The notes beneath the pieces are model-generated. The model did no database searches and had not been told where the DNA came from. It worked only from the letters and a program-made list of their open reading frames with translations. Made by a program: the position numbers and the translations under genes. A stretch of 64,000 nt of DNA from CATOSP01 sp965197545 (GTDB lineage Bacteria; Chloroflexota; Dehalococcoidia; Lucifugimonadales; UBA3495). Positions 28,113 through 36,571 of this stretch are shown piece by piece; the first letter of the stretch is position 1; every line of letters begins with the position of its first letter. The stretch covers positions 2,356,001-2,420,000 of the forward strand of contig CBDANJ010000008.1 in assembly GCA_965197545.1 (NCBI GenBank). The letters run 5' to 3'.

Positions 28113-28730
28113 TTAGTATGTCGCCGGGGGACAGGCCAAGAACTCCGGGGGAATCAACACCATCGGGCCGGTAATCAACCGCTTCCCACTCTGCACATCA
28201 TAAAGCCGGACTAATCCGAAGAAATTCGATGTCTCCATCTTCGCTGCTGGGTCGTCTTCCGGCCCGTTCGTGACGCCGTAACCTACGACGGACCTGGCGT
28301 CCAGGTCCACCCAGGTAACTAACCTGGTGATGTGGCTCCAATTCTGCTTATGGGATATTTTCCGGGTCCCTCGGCACTTGACGAGTGACCAGGGTCCGGA
28401 GCCGTCTACTGGTCTCTCCCAGAAGACATCCACTCTCACCCCCTTCGTACCCGGGATCGAGTTCGCGCGCCTTTTCGCGCGCCAATCGGCGTCCCAACCT
28501 TGCCCTCCGTTGACGAGTTCCACTACCCCAGAATCTCGAATGATCTGCTCCGTCTCCTGCTTCTGCAGGTCGGTCAAATAGGGCATATCCCGGCTGGTCC
28601 GCGGTATTCCCTCAAACCGGCCCGGTATCCGCACCTCCATGACAGGCCAATAGTAGAGGCCGCAGCCGCCAGAGAACAGGAGCACAAAGAGCACCCAGCG
28701 TACCCGGCGAGGGGGTAGCATTCGCTTCAT
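28113..28730 (-). CDS. Hypothetical membrane-anchored protein
   Basis: About 205 residues from ATG 28730 (a further in-frame ATG lies at 28769). A basic start MKRMLPPRRVRWVLF leads into one hydrophobic segment with GCGLYYW, so it is an N-terminally anchored or lipoprotein-like exported protein (a cysteine follows SGG). The soluble part has no motif I recognise. It lies in the same direction as the next hypothetical (28807-29325), also single-anchored, suggesting a small exported pair. Confidence 0.6.
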   Translation of the reverse strand: MKRMLPPRRVRWVLFVLLFSGGCGLYYWPVMEVRIPGRFEGIPRTSRDMPYLTDLQKQETEQIIRDSGVVELVNGGQGWDADWRAKRRANSIPGTKGVRVDVFWERPVDGSGPWSLVKCRGTRKISHKQNWSHITRLVTWVDLDARSVVGYGVTNGPEDDPAAKMETSNFFGLVRLYDVQSGKRLITGPMVLIPPEFLACPPATY

Positions 28731-28806
28731 CGGGCCACCCCATGTTGAATCATCCACCGAGCATCCCAACCACGCCGGGACTGGGTCTCGCTAACTGGAC
28801 CGTGAT

Positions 28807-29325
28807 TTAGCCGGTTGCGCAAGCGACCGGAGCCGCAACGAACGACTGGACTTCCTGCAACCTGGGAAGGTCGCCGTACTCGTTCACGGGCAGCACGTTG
28901 TAGGGCTTTTCCTCTCCGTCCAATAGCCAGATGCGCAGACCCCCGAGACTGAGCTTCTCACCTTTCCAGGTCTCGGCCTGGCCGCACCTGATGAATTCCA
29001 TAGGTCCTGCAAGAGACACTTGCCGCTCAAACCGGACGTCACCGTAGACGCCGATTCGGACTCCCCGGCGCGTCAACGCCGCAATGTCGGCCAAGCTCCA
29101 GCTTCCCGGAGAAACGCCAACCTCGCTCCATTCCGGCGATTCCAGGAAGGCGGCGGCGATGCCCCCAAGGGCCGCATGATCGTCCTGGTTGGCGGACGGG
29201 AATTCCGGAACGGATGAGAAGAGATGGTCCTCTTCGAAGCGGGCGCCTATGGCATCTCTTCCGAAGGGCGCCCTTCCCGTCACCAACAGCACCGACACAG
29301 CCAAAACGATGGCCGCGGCGACCAC
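28807..29325 (-). CDS. Hypothetical exported protein
   Basis: 172 residues. The first 18 residues, MVAAAIVLAVSVLLVTGR, are hydrophobic and look like a signal anchor; the rest is soluble with two cysteines. No domain recognised. The start may lie a little upstream, since no ribosome site is clear at 29325. It is divergent from nadC across an AT-rich spacer containing a palindrome. Confidence 0.55.
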   Translation of the reverse strand: MVAAAIVLAVSVLLVTGRAPFGRDAIGARFEEDHLFSSVPEFPSANQDDHAALGGIAAAFLESPEWSEVGVSPGSWSLADIAALTRRGVRIGVYGDVRFERQVSLAGPMEFIRCGQAETWKGEKLSLGGLRIWLLDGEEKPYNVLPVNEYGDLPRLQEVQSFVAAPVACATG

Positions 29326-29347
29326 CAGCAGATTTCGAAGGTTAAAA

Positions 29348-29377
29348 ATTAGGGAAAATTATATATAATTCCCTAAT
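29348..29377. promoter_or_regulatory. AT-rich palindrome in divergent spacer
   Basis: Arms ATTAGGGAA and TTCCCTAAT flank AATTATATATAATT-like sequence, which is itself self-complementary. It sits 22 bp upstream of the minus-strand hypothetical and 210 bp upstream of nadC. It could be an operator or a strong stem-loop. Confidence 0.4.
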
Positions 29378-29586
29378 CTAACGAGGGAAGAGTGCAGAAT
29401 CAATAGTAAATGTAGGCATCACTGACGTTAGCTTTGCATACCTTTTACATGATTATATTACGTAAAACGTAGGTGCGGATTAACAGATTAAACGAACTGT
29501 GACGCCGCGCGGCATGGCCTCCTTCCCGCGATTTGGAGTACAATTGCCGGGCAACTTGCTGATTCGGCGCCCTCGAAGGAGGCCCC

Positions 29587-30444
29587 GTGCTAGCTCCACT
29601 GCCGCCAACCGTCTATCAGCTTATCGACTCTGCGTTGACCGAAGACCAGGCCTTCAACGACCCCACCACTGACGCCCTGGTCTCGCCGGAGATACAAGCC
29701 GAGGGAGTCATAAGGGCCAAGGCCCAGGGAGTCCTGGCCGGCATCGACGTGGGCCTGGCTGTCTTCCAGCGGATTGACCCGTCCTTGGAAATTCAGGGTT
29801 TCCTCGCCGACGGCGCAATACTCTCGCCCGGTAACGACATCGCCCGGGTCCAGGGTTCGGCCAGCAGCATCCTTCGGGCGGAACGCACCGCCCTCAACTT
29901 CATGCAGCGCATGAGCGGTATCGCCAGCGACACCAACCGCTACGTCCGCGCAATCGAGGGCAGCCGCTCCCGCATCGTGGACACTCGCAAGACCGCGCCG
30001 GGGCACCGCTACCTGGACAAGTACGCCGTGCGTATGGGCGGCGGCTACAACCACCGGCTCAACCTGGCCGACGGCATCCTCATCAAGGACAACCACATCG
30101 AGGCCCTCCGCTCCCAGGAAATGGGTCTGCGTGAGGTCATACAACTTGCCCTGGCCCGCGCCTCCCACACCATCAAGGTTGAGGTGGAAGTCGAATCGGT
30201 AGAGGCGGCGCGTCAGGCGGCGGAAGCGGGAGCCCACATTATCATGCTGGACAACATGGCTCCAGATATCATGCAAGAGGCGATGGACGTCATCGCCGGG
30301 AGGGCTGTGGTCGAGGCGTCGGGCGGCATTACGCTGGACACGGTGAGGGATGTCGCGGCCACCGGCGTGGACCTTATCTCCATCGGCGGGCTCACGCACT
30401 CAGTAACCGCCCTGGATATCAGCCTGGACCTCGAGTTCATCTAA
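29587..30444 (+). CDS. nadC: Nicotinate-nucleotide pyrophosphorylase (carboxylating) NadC
   Basis: 285 residues from GTG 29587, preceded by AAGGAGG. Family motifs are ERTALNFMQRMSGIA, DTRKTAPGHRYLDKYAV, GGGYNHRLNLADGILIKDNH, VEVEVES and EASGGITLDTV. NadC converts quinolinate and PRPP to nicotinate mononucleotide, the step after NadA. A CMD-family gene follows 114 bp later. Confidence 0.94.
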   Translation: MLAPLPPTVYQLIDSALTEDQAFNDPTTDALVSPEIQAEGVIRAKAQGVLAGIDVGLAVFQRIDPSLEIQGFLADGAILSPGNDIARVQGSASSILRAERTALNFMQRMSGIASDTNRYVRAIEGSRSRIVDTRKTAPGHRYLDKYAVRMGGGYNHRLNLADGILIKDNHIEALRSQEMGLREVIQLALARASHTIKVEVEVESVEAARQAAEAGAHIIMLDNMAPDIMQEAMDVIAGRAVVEASGGITLDTVRDVAATGVDLISIGGLTHSVTALDISLDLEFI

Positions 30445-30558
30445 GCCGCCGCAGGACAACCCAACTCTCTTATTCGGAACGCATCCGGCCAGGCCGCTCA
30501 ACCTTAGCACAGCGTAAGCGAGTCGAAGGACACAACCATTACAGGAGGACTAAACGGA

Positions 30559-31107
30559 ATGGCGCGACTACCCAACCTTGAAAGAGACCAACTAGAAGCC
30601 GGGGACCAACAATATTACGACCAGATCGCCGACAGCCGCGGCAGCGTCAGGGGACCCTATGGAGTCCTGCTTCACAGCCCCAACCTGGCCGCCAGAGTCG
30701 CCCACACCGGCACCTACGTCAGGTTTGAATCCGACATGTCCAACGCACTCAAAGAGGTCGTGATCTGCGCCACCGCCCGGGAGATTAAGTCCCAATACGA
30801 ATACGTAGCCCATGCCCGGCTGGCCCGCGCCGAAGGTGTATCTGACGCATCTCTTGACGCGATAGCCAACGGCGCCGCTCCAGCGGGACTCTCCGGAGAC
30901 GAGGAAGCCCTGGTCAAATACACCCAAGAACTCCTCAGAAACCACAAAATCAGCGACGCCACCTACAAGGCCGTCCTGGACCGTTGGGGAGTGCGGGGCA
31001 CCGTGGACGTAACCGGACTGATCGGCCACTACCTGTTGGTAGGCCAGTTTCTCGCCGCATTCGAAGTGGACGTGGATCCTGCCGAAGCGGCCAAGCTACC
31101 CTTTTAA
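30559..31107 (+). CDS. Carboxymuconolactone decarboxylase (CMD/AhpD-like) family protein
   Basis: 182 residues, mainly helical. The CMD region reads LKEVVICATAREIKSQYEYVAHARLARAEG, with E-Y-x-x-H where AhpD proteins have CxxC-x3-H. Lacking both cysteines, it is not a thiol peroxidase partner; such members are lactone decarboxylase-like or uncharacterised. A strong AGGAGG precedes ATG 30559. A related protein is at 48737-49294. Possible co-transcription with the DinB gene 41 bp downstream. Confidence 0.82.
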   Translation: MARLPNLERDQLEAGDQQYYDQIADSRGSVRGPYGVLLHSPNLAARVAHTGTYVRFESDMSNALKEVVICATAREIKSQYEYVAHARLARAEGVSDASLDAIANGAAPAGLSGDEEALVKYTQELLRNHKISDATYKAVLDRWGVRGTVDVTGLIGHYLLVGQFLAAFEVDVDPAEAAKLPF

Positions 31108-31148
31108 TCTGGTCCAACTAAGCCGGCCTGTCTGATGAGGTGAAGTAA

Positions 31149-31676
31149 GTGGCTGCTGCCAATGGACTGCTCTACGCCCTTGAACGCAATTGGGATATGG
31201 TCGACTCCGCCCTGGCGGACCTGGACGAGTCCGCCCTGGCCCGAATCCCTGCCGACCAGTGCAACTCGGTTGCCTGGATCCTCTGGCACATGGACCGGGT
31301 TGTGGACACGTTCATCCACACGCGGCTTAGGTCAATCCCGCAGATATGGGTCACCGACGGCTGGCACCAGAAATACGGTATGCTCGAAGATCCCGAGGAC
31401 CGGGGTGTGGGTTGGACCGCCGAGCAGGTCGCAAGTTGGGCTGCCGCGCCCAGGGACGCGCAAATAGGCTATTACGAGGCGATCAAGAACGCTGCACGAG
31501 CGTACATGGGCTCTCTATCAGACTCCGACATGGCCGCGACGCTGGTGATCCCGCCGGTGCCGGAACCCCGCTCGGTGGAGCAAGGACTGGGGCAAATGAC
31601 CTGGGACAACATCGCCCACGGCGGACAGATAGCGTACTTGAGGGGCCTATACCTGGGCATGGGCTGGCACCGCTAG
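31149..31676 (+). CDS. DinB family protein
   Basis: 175 residues from GTG 31149. Four-helix DinB/YfiT-like fold with probable metal histidines in SVAWILWHMDRVVDTF (about residue 48) and MTWDNIAHGGQIAYLRG (about residues 157-158). These proteins bind a divalent metal and some transfer bacillithiol or mycothiol; the substrate here is unknown. Its stop overlaps the end of the convergent dtd gene by 4 bp. Confidence 0.82.
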   Translation: MAAANGLLYALERNWDMVDSALADLDESALARIPADQCNSVAWILWHMDRVVDTFIHTRLRSIPQIWVTDGWHQKYGMLEDPEDRGVGWTAEQVASWAAAPRDAQIGYYEAIKNAARAYMGSLSDSDMAATLVIPPVPEPRSVEQGLGQMTWDNIAHGGQIAYLRGLYLGMGWHR

Positions 31677-32137
31677 CCGCGTCTGGGCGCGTGCCGGTCG
31701 GCGCTATCGATGAGCAAGGTAACCGGTCCGTCGTTTTCCAATCGCACCAGCATGTATTCCTGGAATACTCCGGTTCCCACCTTCAGGCCGGACTCGCGGA
31801 ATAGCGCCACTGTCCGGTCATACAGTATCTCCGCTTCTGCGGGCGCCGCCGCTCGCGTGAACTCGGGTCGCCGTCCCCGCCGCGTATCCGCGTACAACGT
31901 GAACTGGCTGACCAAAAGAAGCTCCGCCCCTATATCAAGGGCGGAGCGGTCAAATCGGTCTCGGTCGTCGGGGAAAATACGGAGGTTGGTAACCTTGTCT
32001 ACCAGGTAACGAGCATCGGACTCGTCATCGTCGCGGGCTACACCTAGAAAGACCACCAAGCCCTTGCCGGTGCTCCCGGTCTCCCGGCCGTTCACCAACA
32101 CCGACGAATCGGTCACTCTCTGGACCAAGGCCCTCAC
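31673..32137 (-). CDS. dtd: D-aminoacyl-tRNA deacylase
   Basis: 154 residues. It starts MRALVQRVTDSSVLVNG, with the catalytic SQFTLYADTRRGRRPEF region and an ENDGPVTLLIDS C-terminal segment supplying the Gly-cisPro motif. It hydrolyses D-aminoacyl and mischarged glycyl-tRNAs. Length and motifs are normal. Convergent with the DinB gene, and the FmdB-type gene lies upstream on the same strand. Confidence 0.93.
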   Translation of the reverse strand: MRALVQRVTDSSVLVNGRETGSTGKGLVVFLGVARDDDESDARYLVDKVTNLRIFPDDRDRFDRSALDIGAELLLVSQFTLYADTRRGRRPEFTRAAAPAEAEILYDRTVALFRESGLKVGTGVFQEYMLVRLENDGPVTLLIDSADRHAPRRG

Positions 32138-32194
32138 TGCCGGTCACACCCTCCTCCGTTCGCGGACCCGGTCCAGGTTAGATGACTCTTATCG

Positions 32195-32539
32195 TTACGC
32201 GCTGCTGGTTGCTGCGGGAGTCTCCGACGATGATGCCGAAGCTGAGGCAGTCTCCTTGGCGGATTCCTTGGTCTCCGATTTAGTGGCGGTTTCAGTGGAT
32301 TCGGTCTTGGTGGACTTGTCATCCGAGTCCGGCTTGCTTCCGTTTTCGACCGGCGGCTTGGGACGGCCATAGTCGGTGGTGTAAAAGCCGGAACCCTTGT
32401 AGATCACCGGGACAGCGTGGTACAGCCGTTGGCCGGCTCCCTGGCATTCCGGGCAGGCCCCCTTGCCGGCTTCCTTGAAACTCTGGACCAGCTCGAAGGT
32501 GTAGTCACATACCGTACAGCGATAGTCGTAGCGTGGCAC
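32195..32539 (-). CDS. FmdB-type zinc ribbon protein
   Basis: 114 residues. The N-terminal half PRYDYRCTVCDYTFELVQSF ... CPECQG has two CxxC knuckles, and SGFYTTDYGRP is the conserved end of the FmdB domain. The C-terminal 45 residues are a low-complexity S/T/E/K/A tail, probably disordered. Putative regulatory or metal-handling role; function not established. It may be co-transcribed with dtd. Confidence 0.82.
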   Translation of the reverse strand: MPRYDYRCTVCDYTFELVQSFKEAGKGACPECQGAGQRLYHAVPVIYKGSGFYTTDYGRPKPPVENGSKPDSDDKSTKTESTETATKSETKESAKETASASASSSETPAATSSA

Positions 32540-32652
32540 TGAAACACTCCTGGGGATAAGGCCCCTATTGGCAAAGCCAGATAACGGCTGCCAAATGACA
32601 ACCTCCTAAATCTACCAGCAGCCACGGAGGCTGTCAATGTTGGCGAGTTTAG

Positions 32653-32918
32653 GATAACTGTTCAGAGTTAGCAACGGCGACGGAACGTTCACGGATAATC
32701 TCCCCCTTTCGCAAAAGGGGGATAAAGGGGGATTTCTCTCTTTCGGCTAACGCAGTTACGAGGACCGGGGTCATCTGAACCCGGATATTCCAACCGGAAA
32801 CCACTACGGTTGGAGATGTGAAGCGCACCCGTTAGCGACTCTAGCCGGAGCGGGAGAAATCCCCCCACCCCCCTTTTGCGAAAGTGGGGCTTTCCCTCCC
32901 TCAAGACTGAACAGTTAC
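32653..32918. mobile_element. MITE (type 1) with GTAACTGTTCAG-like ends
   Basis: Inverted ends (TAACTGTTCAG ... CTGAACAGTTA) enclose about 266 bp with no gene. The 8-bp repeat GAGTTTAG flanks both sides (32645-32652 and 32919-32926). The interior holds CCCCCTTTCGCAAAAGGGGG hairpins, also seen at 38761 and 43013. Confidence 0.8.
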
Positions 32919-33093
32919 GAGTTTAGTATAACTGTTCAGACTCGATGAGGCGGATTGGCTGAATCTCACATCGGGCATCTCTGTGATAATCCTCTTACCA
33001 TGTCCCGCCCCCGCAACCCGTCATTACTATGAAAATAGGCAATTTTCATATTCATACATGGCCTCGGCAAGGCCATCCGCAATTCCCGCGCAG

Positions 33094-33117
33094 AGCCTGC
33101 CCCCGGCTCGATCGGGG
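33094..33117 (+). repeat. Short hairpin element inside a MITE
   Basis: AGCCTGCCCCCGGCTCGATCGGGG type, inserted after GCGCAG in the loop of an ATTCCCGC/GCGGGAAT hairpin. Confidence 0.75.
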
Positions 33118-33252
33118 CCGGGAATCCGGAAATGCCAATGATAAGGATCGTTGCTAGTTGCAGACGCTTCTGGATTTCGGCTCAAGGCCGGAGATAGACA
33201 TTGGCACAATTAATGAGCCTGGCCGGAGCGGGAGAAATCCCCCCAACCCCCC

Positions 33253-33447
33253 CTGACAGGGGTATGTAAGAACGAGATTATAGGTACGAACTGGCCCGCC
33301 ACCTCTGGATTCCGGCGTAGGCCGGAATGATGGAATGGGCCTGATAGTGGGTATTTGGGGGCGATTTTATATCTGAGTAAGTCTGCCCTGCTATGCGAAC
33401 TCACGTTTAACTCCAGAGTTCCCAAATGAAATACATACCCTTGTCAG
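33253..33447. mobile_element. 195-bp MITE with the IS4 ends
   Basis: CTGACAGGGGTATGTA at the left and TACATACCCTTGTCAG at the right match the terminal repeats of IS4 copies A-C, but the interior is unrelated non-coding DNA. An 11-bp direct repeat CCCAACCCCCC flanks it. It is probably mobilised in trans by the IS4 transposase. Confidence 0.83.
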
Positions 33448-33611
33448 CCCAACCCCCCCTTTTGCGAAAGTGGGGCTTTCCCTCCCTCAAGACTTAACTG
33501 TTACCAAAAAACGGTCCGAGTGAGGGCGCAGCCCTTTCCCTGTACAATGTCTACAGGCAAATCCGGCCTATGTAACTCTCGCGCCACGTGACTCCCCTAT
33601 TAGGAGACACC

Positions 33612-34472
33612 ATGCCTGAAATCTACGTCCTTGGTGGGGGCACACCGACCCCCACCCCCGCCCGCTTCGGCAGCGCCCACGTCCTGAGCGTTGGCGGCGA
33701 CCTGCTCATGTTCGACTGCGGTCCCGCCGCGACCCATAAGCTGGTCAAGTCCGGGCTGTTCCCAACTCAGGTGGACTACCTCTTCTTTACCCACCACCAC
33801 TTCGACCACGACATCGACTACCCCTGTTTCCTGCTGTGCCGCTGGGACCAGAGCATCGGCAAGGAAAACCAGCTACAGGTGTTCGGCCCAACCCTTACCG
33901 AAAAGATCACCAACGGCATCATCGGTGAAAACGGCGTCTTCACCCACGACTGGATGGCCCGCATCAACCATCCCTTGAGCCAGCGGGTCCATGTCAACCG
34001 GGGCGGGACATTACCTCGCAAACCGCCGTCAGTCAGCGCCAAAGACATTGCCTCCGGACCCGTCCATAGCAGAGGGGAGTGGCGCGTGACGTCCGCCCAA
34101 GCCGAGCACGTTCAACCCTGGCTCGACTCCCTCGCCTACCGGGTGGACACCGCGGAAGGAAGCATCGTATTTACCGGCGACACCCAGCCTTGCGACACGG
34201 TGACGGAGTTGGCCCGGGGCGCGGACATGATGCTCTGCATGTGCTGGGACGATCAGGATGTCATGGACGAGAACGGCGAAGCGGGTGGCCAATGCGGCAC
34301 TCTTGGGGCAGCCCGCATGGCCCAGGAAGCAGGTGTGGGGAAACTGGTCTTGGTTCACATCGGCCCTCACCTATCCGGTCATGGGCCAATGGAGAAGGGA
34401 ATCGGCGACATTCGCGCGGTCTACGACGGGGAGATCATCTTTTCCGAAGAGCTTATGCGCATAACTCTGTAA
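33612..34472 (+). CDS. Metallo-beta-lactamase-fold hydrolase
   Basis: 286 residues from ATG 33612, preceded by AGGAGA. The metal site motif FFTHHHFDHDIDYP (HxHxDH type) is near residues 63-76, with later ligands in SAQAEHVQP, FTGDTQPCD and the final LVHIGPHLSGHG. This arrangement resembles RNase Z/arylsulfatase-like members. The substrate is unknown. It terminates against rpsU at a perfect palindrome. Confidence 0.88.
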   Translation: MPEIYVLGGGTPTPTPARFGSAHVLSVGGDLLMFDCGPAATHKLVKSGLFPTQVDYLFFTHHHFDHDIDYPCFLLCRWDQSIGKENQLQVFGPTLTEKITNGIIGENGVFTHDWMARINHPLSQRVHVNRGGTLPRKPPSVSAKDIASGPVHSRGEWRVTSAQAEHVQPWLDSLAYRVDTAEGSIVFTGDTQPCDTVTELARGADMMLCMCWDDQDVMDENGEAGGQCGTLGAARMAQEAGVGKLVLVHIGPHLSGHGPMEKGIGDIRAVYDGEIIFSEELMRITL

Positions 34473-34478
34473 CGAAAT

Positions 34479-34502
34479 AACCCCTCTGAATTCAGAGGGG
34501 TT
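34479..34502. terminator. Perfect 24-bp palindrome between convergent genes
   Basis: AACCCCTCTGAATTCAGAGGGGTT lies 7 bp after the metallo-hydrolase stop and about 100 bp from the rpsU stop. It can fold on either strand and likely terminates both. Confidence 0.65.
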
Positions 34503-34598
34503 ATGAAACGTTGCACAATAACAAATCCGAGCTACACCTAGCCCCCATGAGATATCCCATCTGCGGAGACTAAGGGCAGCCCGGCAGCGTCGCGGAAT

Positions 34599-34787
34599 CT
34601 AGCGGCGGTGCTGGCGGCGGCGGCGGCGAGCGGCCCGCTGGGCGGCCAAGCGCTCCTTCTGCGCCTTGGACCGGAAGAACCGGCGGTCCTTCAACTCCCG
34701 GAGAATTCCGGAGTGCTGTACCGAAGCCCGGAAACGGTTGACCAGGCTTTCGGGGTTCTCTCCCTCACGAGGGGTCACATAAGCCAT
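34599..34787 (-). CDS. rpsU: 30S ribosomal protein S21
   Basis: 62 residues: MAYVTPREGENPESLVNRFR, then GILRELKDRRFFRSKAQKER and a strongly basic tail RRARRRRRQHRR-like. Normal S21 length. It binds near the anti-Shine-Dalgarno end of 16S rRNA in the 30S subunit. Transcribed alone, convergent with the metallo-hydrolase. Confidence 0.93.
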   Translation of the reverse strand: MAYVTPREGENPESLVNRFRASVQHSGILRELKDRRFFRSKAQKERLAAQRAARRRRRQHRR

Positions 34788-35007
34788 TCAGCTCACCTCA
34801 ACTCGGTCTGACTTGAGCCCAATTTACCATAAGGACAGGCCCCGAGCAACATTCGGCACACCTGCTCACCAGTGCTTTCGGCATCCGGCAACCTCGACCT
34901 GCTACCATCGGGGCTACGGCAAGTAGACGGGTAGAGCGGATGGACGGGTAAAATAGAAACTGTGGTCCGATTCCGCCCCTTGATCTCAACGCCCCGGAGG
35001 TATAACC

Positions 35008-35697
35008 ATGTCCCAGGAGTTGACCCGAATCCAACGCCCTTCCGCCGAGCGTTTCCAGGGCAAACGTAAGCTCTTGCTGGCTCCTTTGATCTACGGCATT
35101 CCCGCCGAAGCGGTGGAAGGGGTTGAAATTCTTCAAAGGTACTGGGAGCAGATGCAATTACAGGTGGCGTCGCTGGAAGCCTCCCTAGGAGGCCTGCGCC
35201 ACATCTATCACGAAAGCCTCACCGTAGGCGGGGAAGAAGGTTTGGGACAGTTGGGCCAGGCGGACCAGCGCAGCCATAGTTTCGTGTCCGCCAAGTGCCA
35301 GGCCGGCGCGGCGTTGGAGGCGACCGAAGACGCCGACTTTCTCCTGGAGACCCTGGACCTGCAACGCTGCCTCCTGGTGCCTATGGCCAGCGAGTCAGTG
35401 GCCCGAAGGCTTCAAGAGTGGCTTAACGAGAGCACTCGCCGGCGCTACGAGAGAATAGCTGACCAGATAGACGACACTCTACAAGCCGACGAGGTGGGCC
35501 TGCTGTTAATCAGCGAACGGCACCAGGTCCAGTTCCCAGGGGACATCGAGGTATTCTACATCGCCCCGCCCGCCCTGGACGACTTTCACCGCTGGGCCCA
35601 GGACTGGATTGCCCAGCAACAACGCGCGCGAGTGGAAGCGATGCGCTCCGAGATGGACTCCGGCGGTGAGAAGCCGTCAGGACCCTCTAACCCCTAA
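35008..35697 (+). CDS. Conserved hypothetical protein
   Basis: 229 residues after GGAGG; soluble and alpha-helix rich. It begins QELTRIQRPSAERFQGKRK, and ESVARRLQEWLNESTRRRYERI is amphipathic. No known domain recognised, although the even codon use and good ribosome site argue it is real. One segment, LYGIPAEAVEGVEILQRYWEQ-like, suggests an alpha/beta unit followed by a coiled coil. Neighbours give no functional hint. Confidence 0.7.
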   Translation: MSQELTRIQRPSAERFQGKRKLLLAPLIYGIPAEAVEGVEILQRYWEQMQLQVASLEASLGGLRHIYHESLTVGGEEGLGQLGQADQRSHSFVSAKCQAGAALEATEDADFLLETLDLQRCLLVPMASESVARRLQEWLNESTRRRYERIADQIDDTLQADEVGLLLISERHQVQFPGDIEVFYIAPPALDDFHRWAQDWIAQQQRARVEAMRSEMDSGGEKPSGPSNP

Positions 35698-35733
35698 CCT
35701 CCTCCCGCCCTCCCTAGTCAATTCGGAGGCTGG

Positions 35734-36501
35734 TCAGAGGGCGTCGTCCACCCGTTTCCTGAAGTCCTCCGCACCCAGGCGCAGCAGGCCAGTCGCGGAA
35801 ATGGTCACGAAGTTGGCCCCTAGCTTGATAAACTCGGCGACTCCGGCGGCGTCTGATGGAGAGTTGCCCCCCACTCCGACCCATTTCCCACCTTCCCGTA
35901 TCCTGGGAACCACCTGACTCATCAACCGGCGGACTTCCACCGGACCCGGGTTGCCCATGCTCTGCCCCAAGTCGCCCGAGGCCACATGGCAAACGTCGAT
36001 CCCCGGCACCGAAAGTATCTCGTCCAGGTTCTCGACGGCCTCCGTCTCCTCTATCATTGGGATGACCAGCACCTGGGAATTGACCCACCGCGTACCCTCG
36101 TCACGGGCAACGCCTACCCCGTAGTCCTGAGACCTGCCCCCGCCAACTCCCCGGTGTCCTTCGGGGTAATACCGTGCCGCCCTGGCCACCGCGTCGGCCT
36201 GTTCACGCGTGTTGACGTGGGGAACTATGACACCCTGCACGCCACGGTCCAGGTGCCGGAGCAGCGTCGAGTCGTCGTGATTCGGGACCCGGGCGATAGG
36301 GGTGATCCCAAATACTTCGGCGGCCCGCACCATGTGTTCCAGGTGGTCGAGGTCAATGGGCCCGTGCTCGCAGTCAATCATCACGAAGTCATATCCCAGG
36401 GCCCCGAATAGCTCCACCTGGTCTGGAGCATATCGGCTGATGATCGCCCCGAATACCACTCCTCCCCCGGCCATCTTGGCTTTAGCGGTGTTGGTCTGCA
36501 T
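35734..36501 (-). CDS. HpcH/HpaI-type class II aldolase
   Basis: 255 residues. Motifs: VMIDCEHGPIDLDHLEHMV, the substrate arginine region IARVPNHD, the metal glutamate in VLVIPMIEETEAVENL and the metal aspartate in VASGDLGQSMGNPG. These enzymes cleave 2-keto-3-deoxy acids or 4-hydroxy-2-oxo acids to pyruvate plus an aldehyde. It is followed upstream on the same strand by an SDR 70 bp away, and the two may form a small catabolic unit. Confidence 0.9.
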   Translation of the reverse strand: MQTNTAKAKMAGGGVVFGAIISRYAPDQVELFGALGYDFVMIDCEHGPIDLDHLEHMVRAAEVFGITPIARVPNHDDSTLLRHLDRGVQGVIVPHVNTREQADAVARAARYYPEGHRGVGGGRSQDYGVGVARDEGTRWVNSQVLVIPMIEETEAVENLDEILSVPGIDVCHVASGDLGQSMGNPGPVEVRRLMSQVVPRIREGGKWVGVGGNSPSDAAGVAEFIKLGANFVTISATGLLRLGAEDFRKRVDDAL

Positions 36502-36571
36502 GATTGCACCTCTTCAACTCGAATATCCTGCCACCTGCTCCGGTGGTCCTATCAGGCATAACGCCCCGGCC

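Larger units (their letters stand above)
32927..33503. mobile_element. MITE (type 2), interrupted by an IS4-derived MITE
   Basis: It starts right after the GAGTTTAG repeat with TATAACTGTTCAGACTCG and ends ACTTAACTGTTAC. The left half (GATGAGGCGGATTGGCTGAA) matches the elements at 53051, 56637 and 59279, while the right tail (CTTTTGCGAAAGTGGGGC) is type 1, so it is a hybrid. It carries a hairpin element at 33094-33117. Confidence 0.75.

Noticed and set aside
34599..34811. Plus-strand frame opposite rpsU
   Set aside because: Mirror of the S21 coding sequence; the minus strand encodes a clear ribosomal protein.
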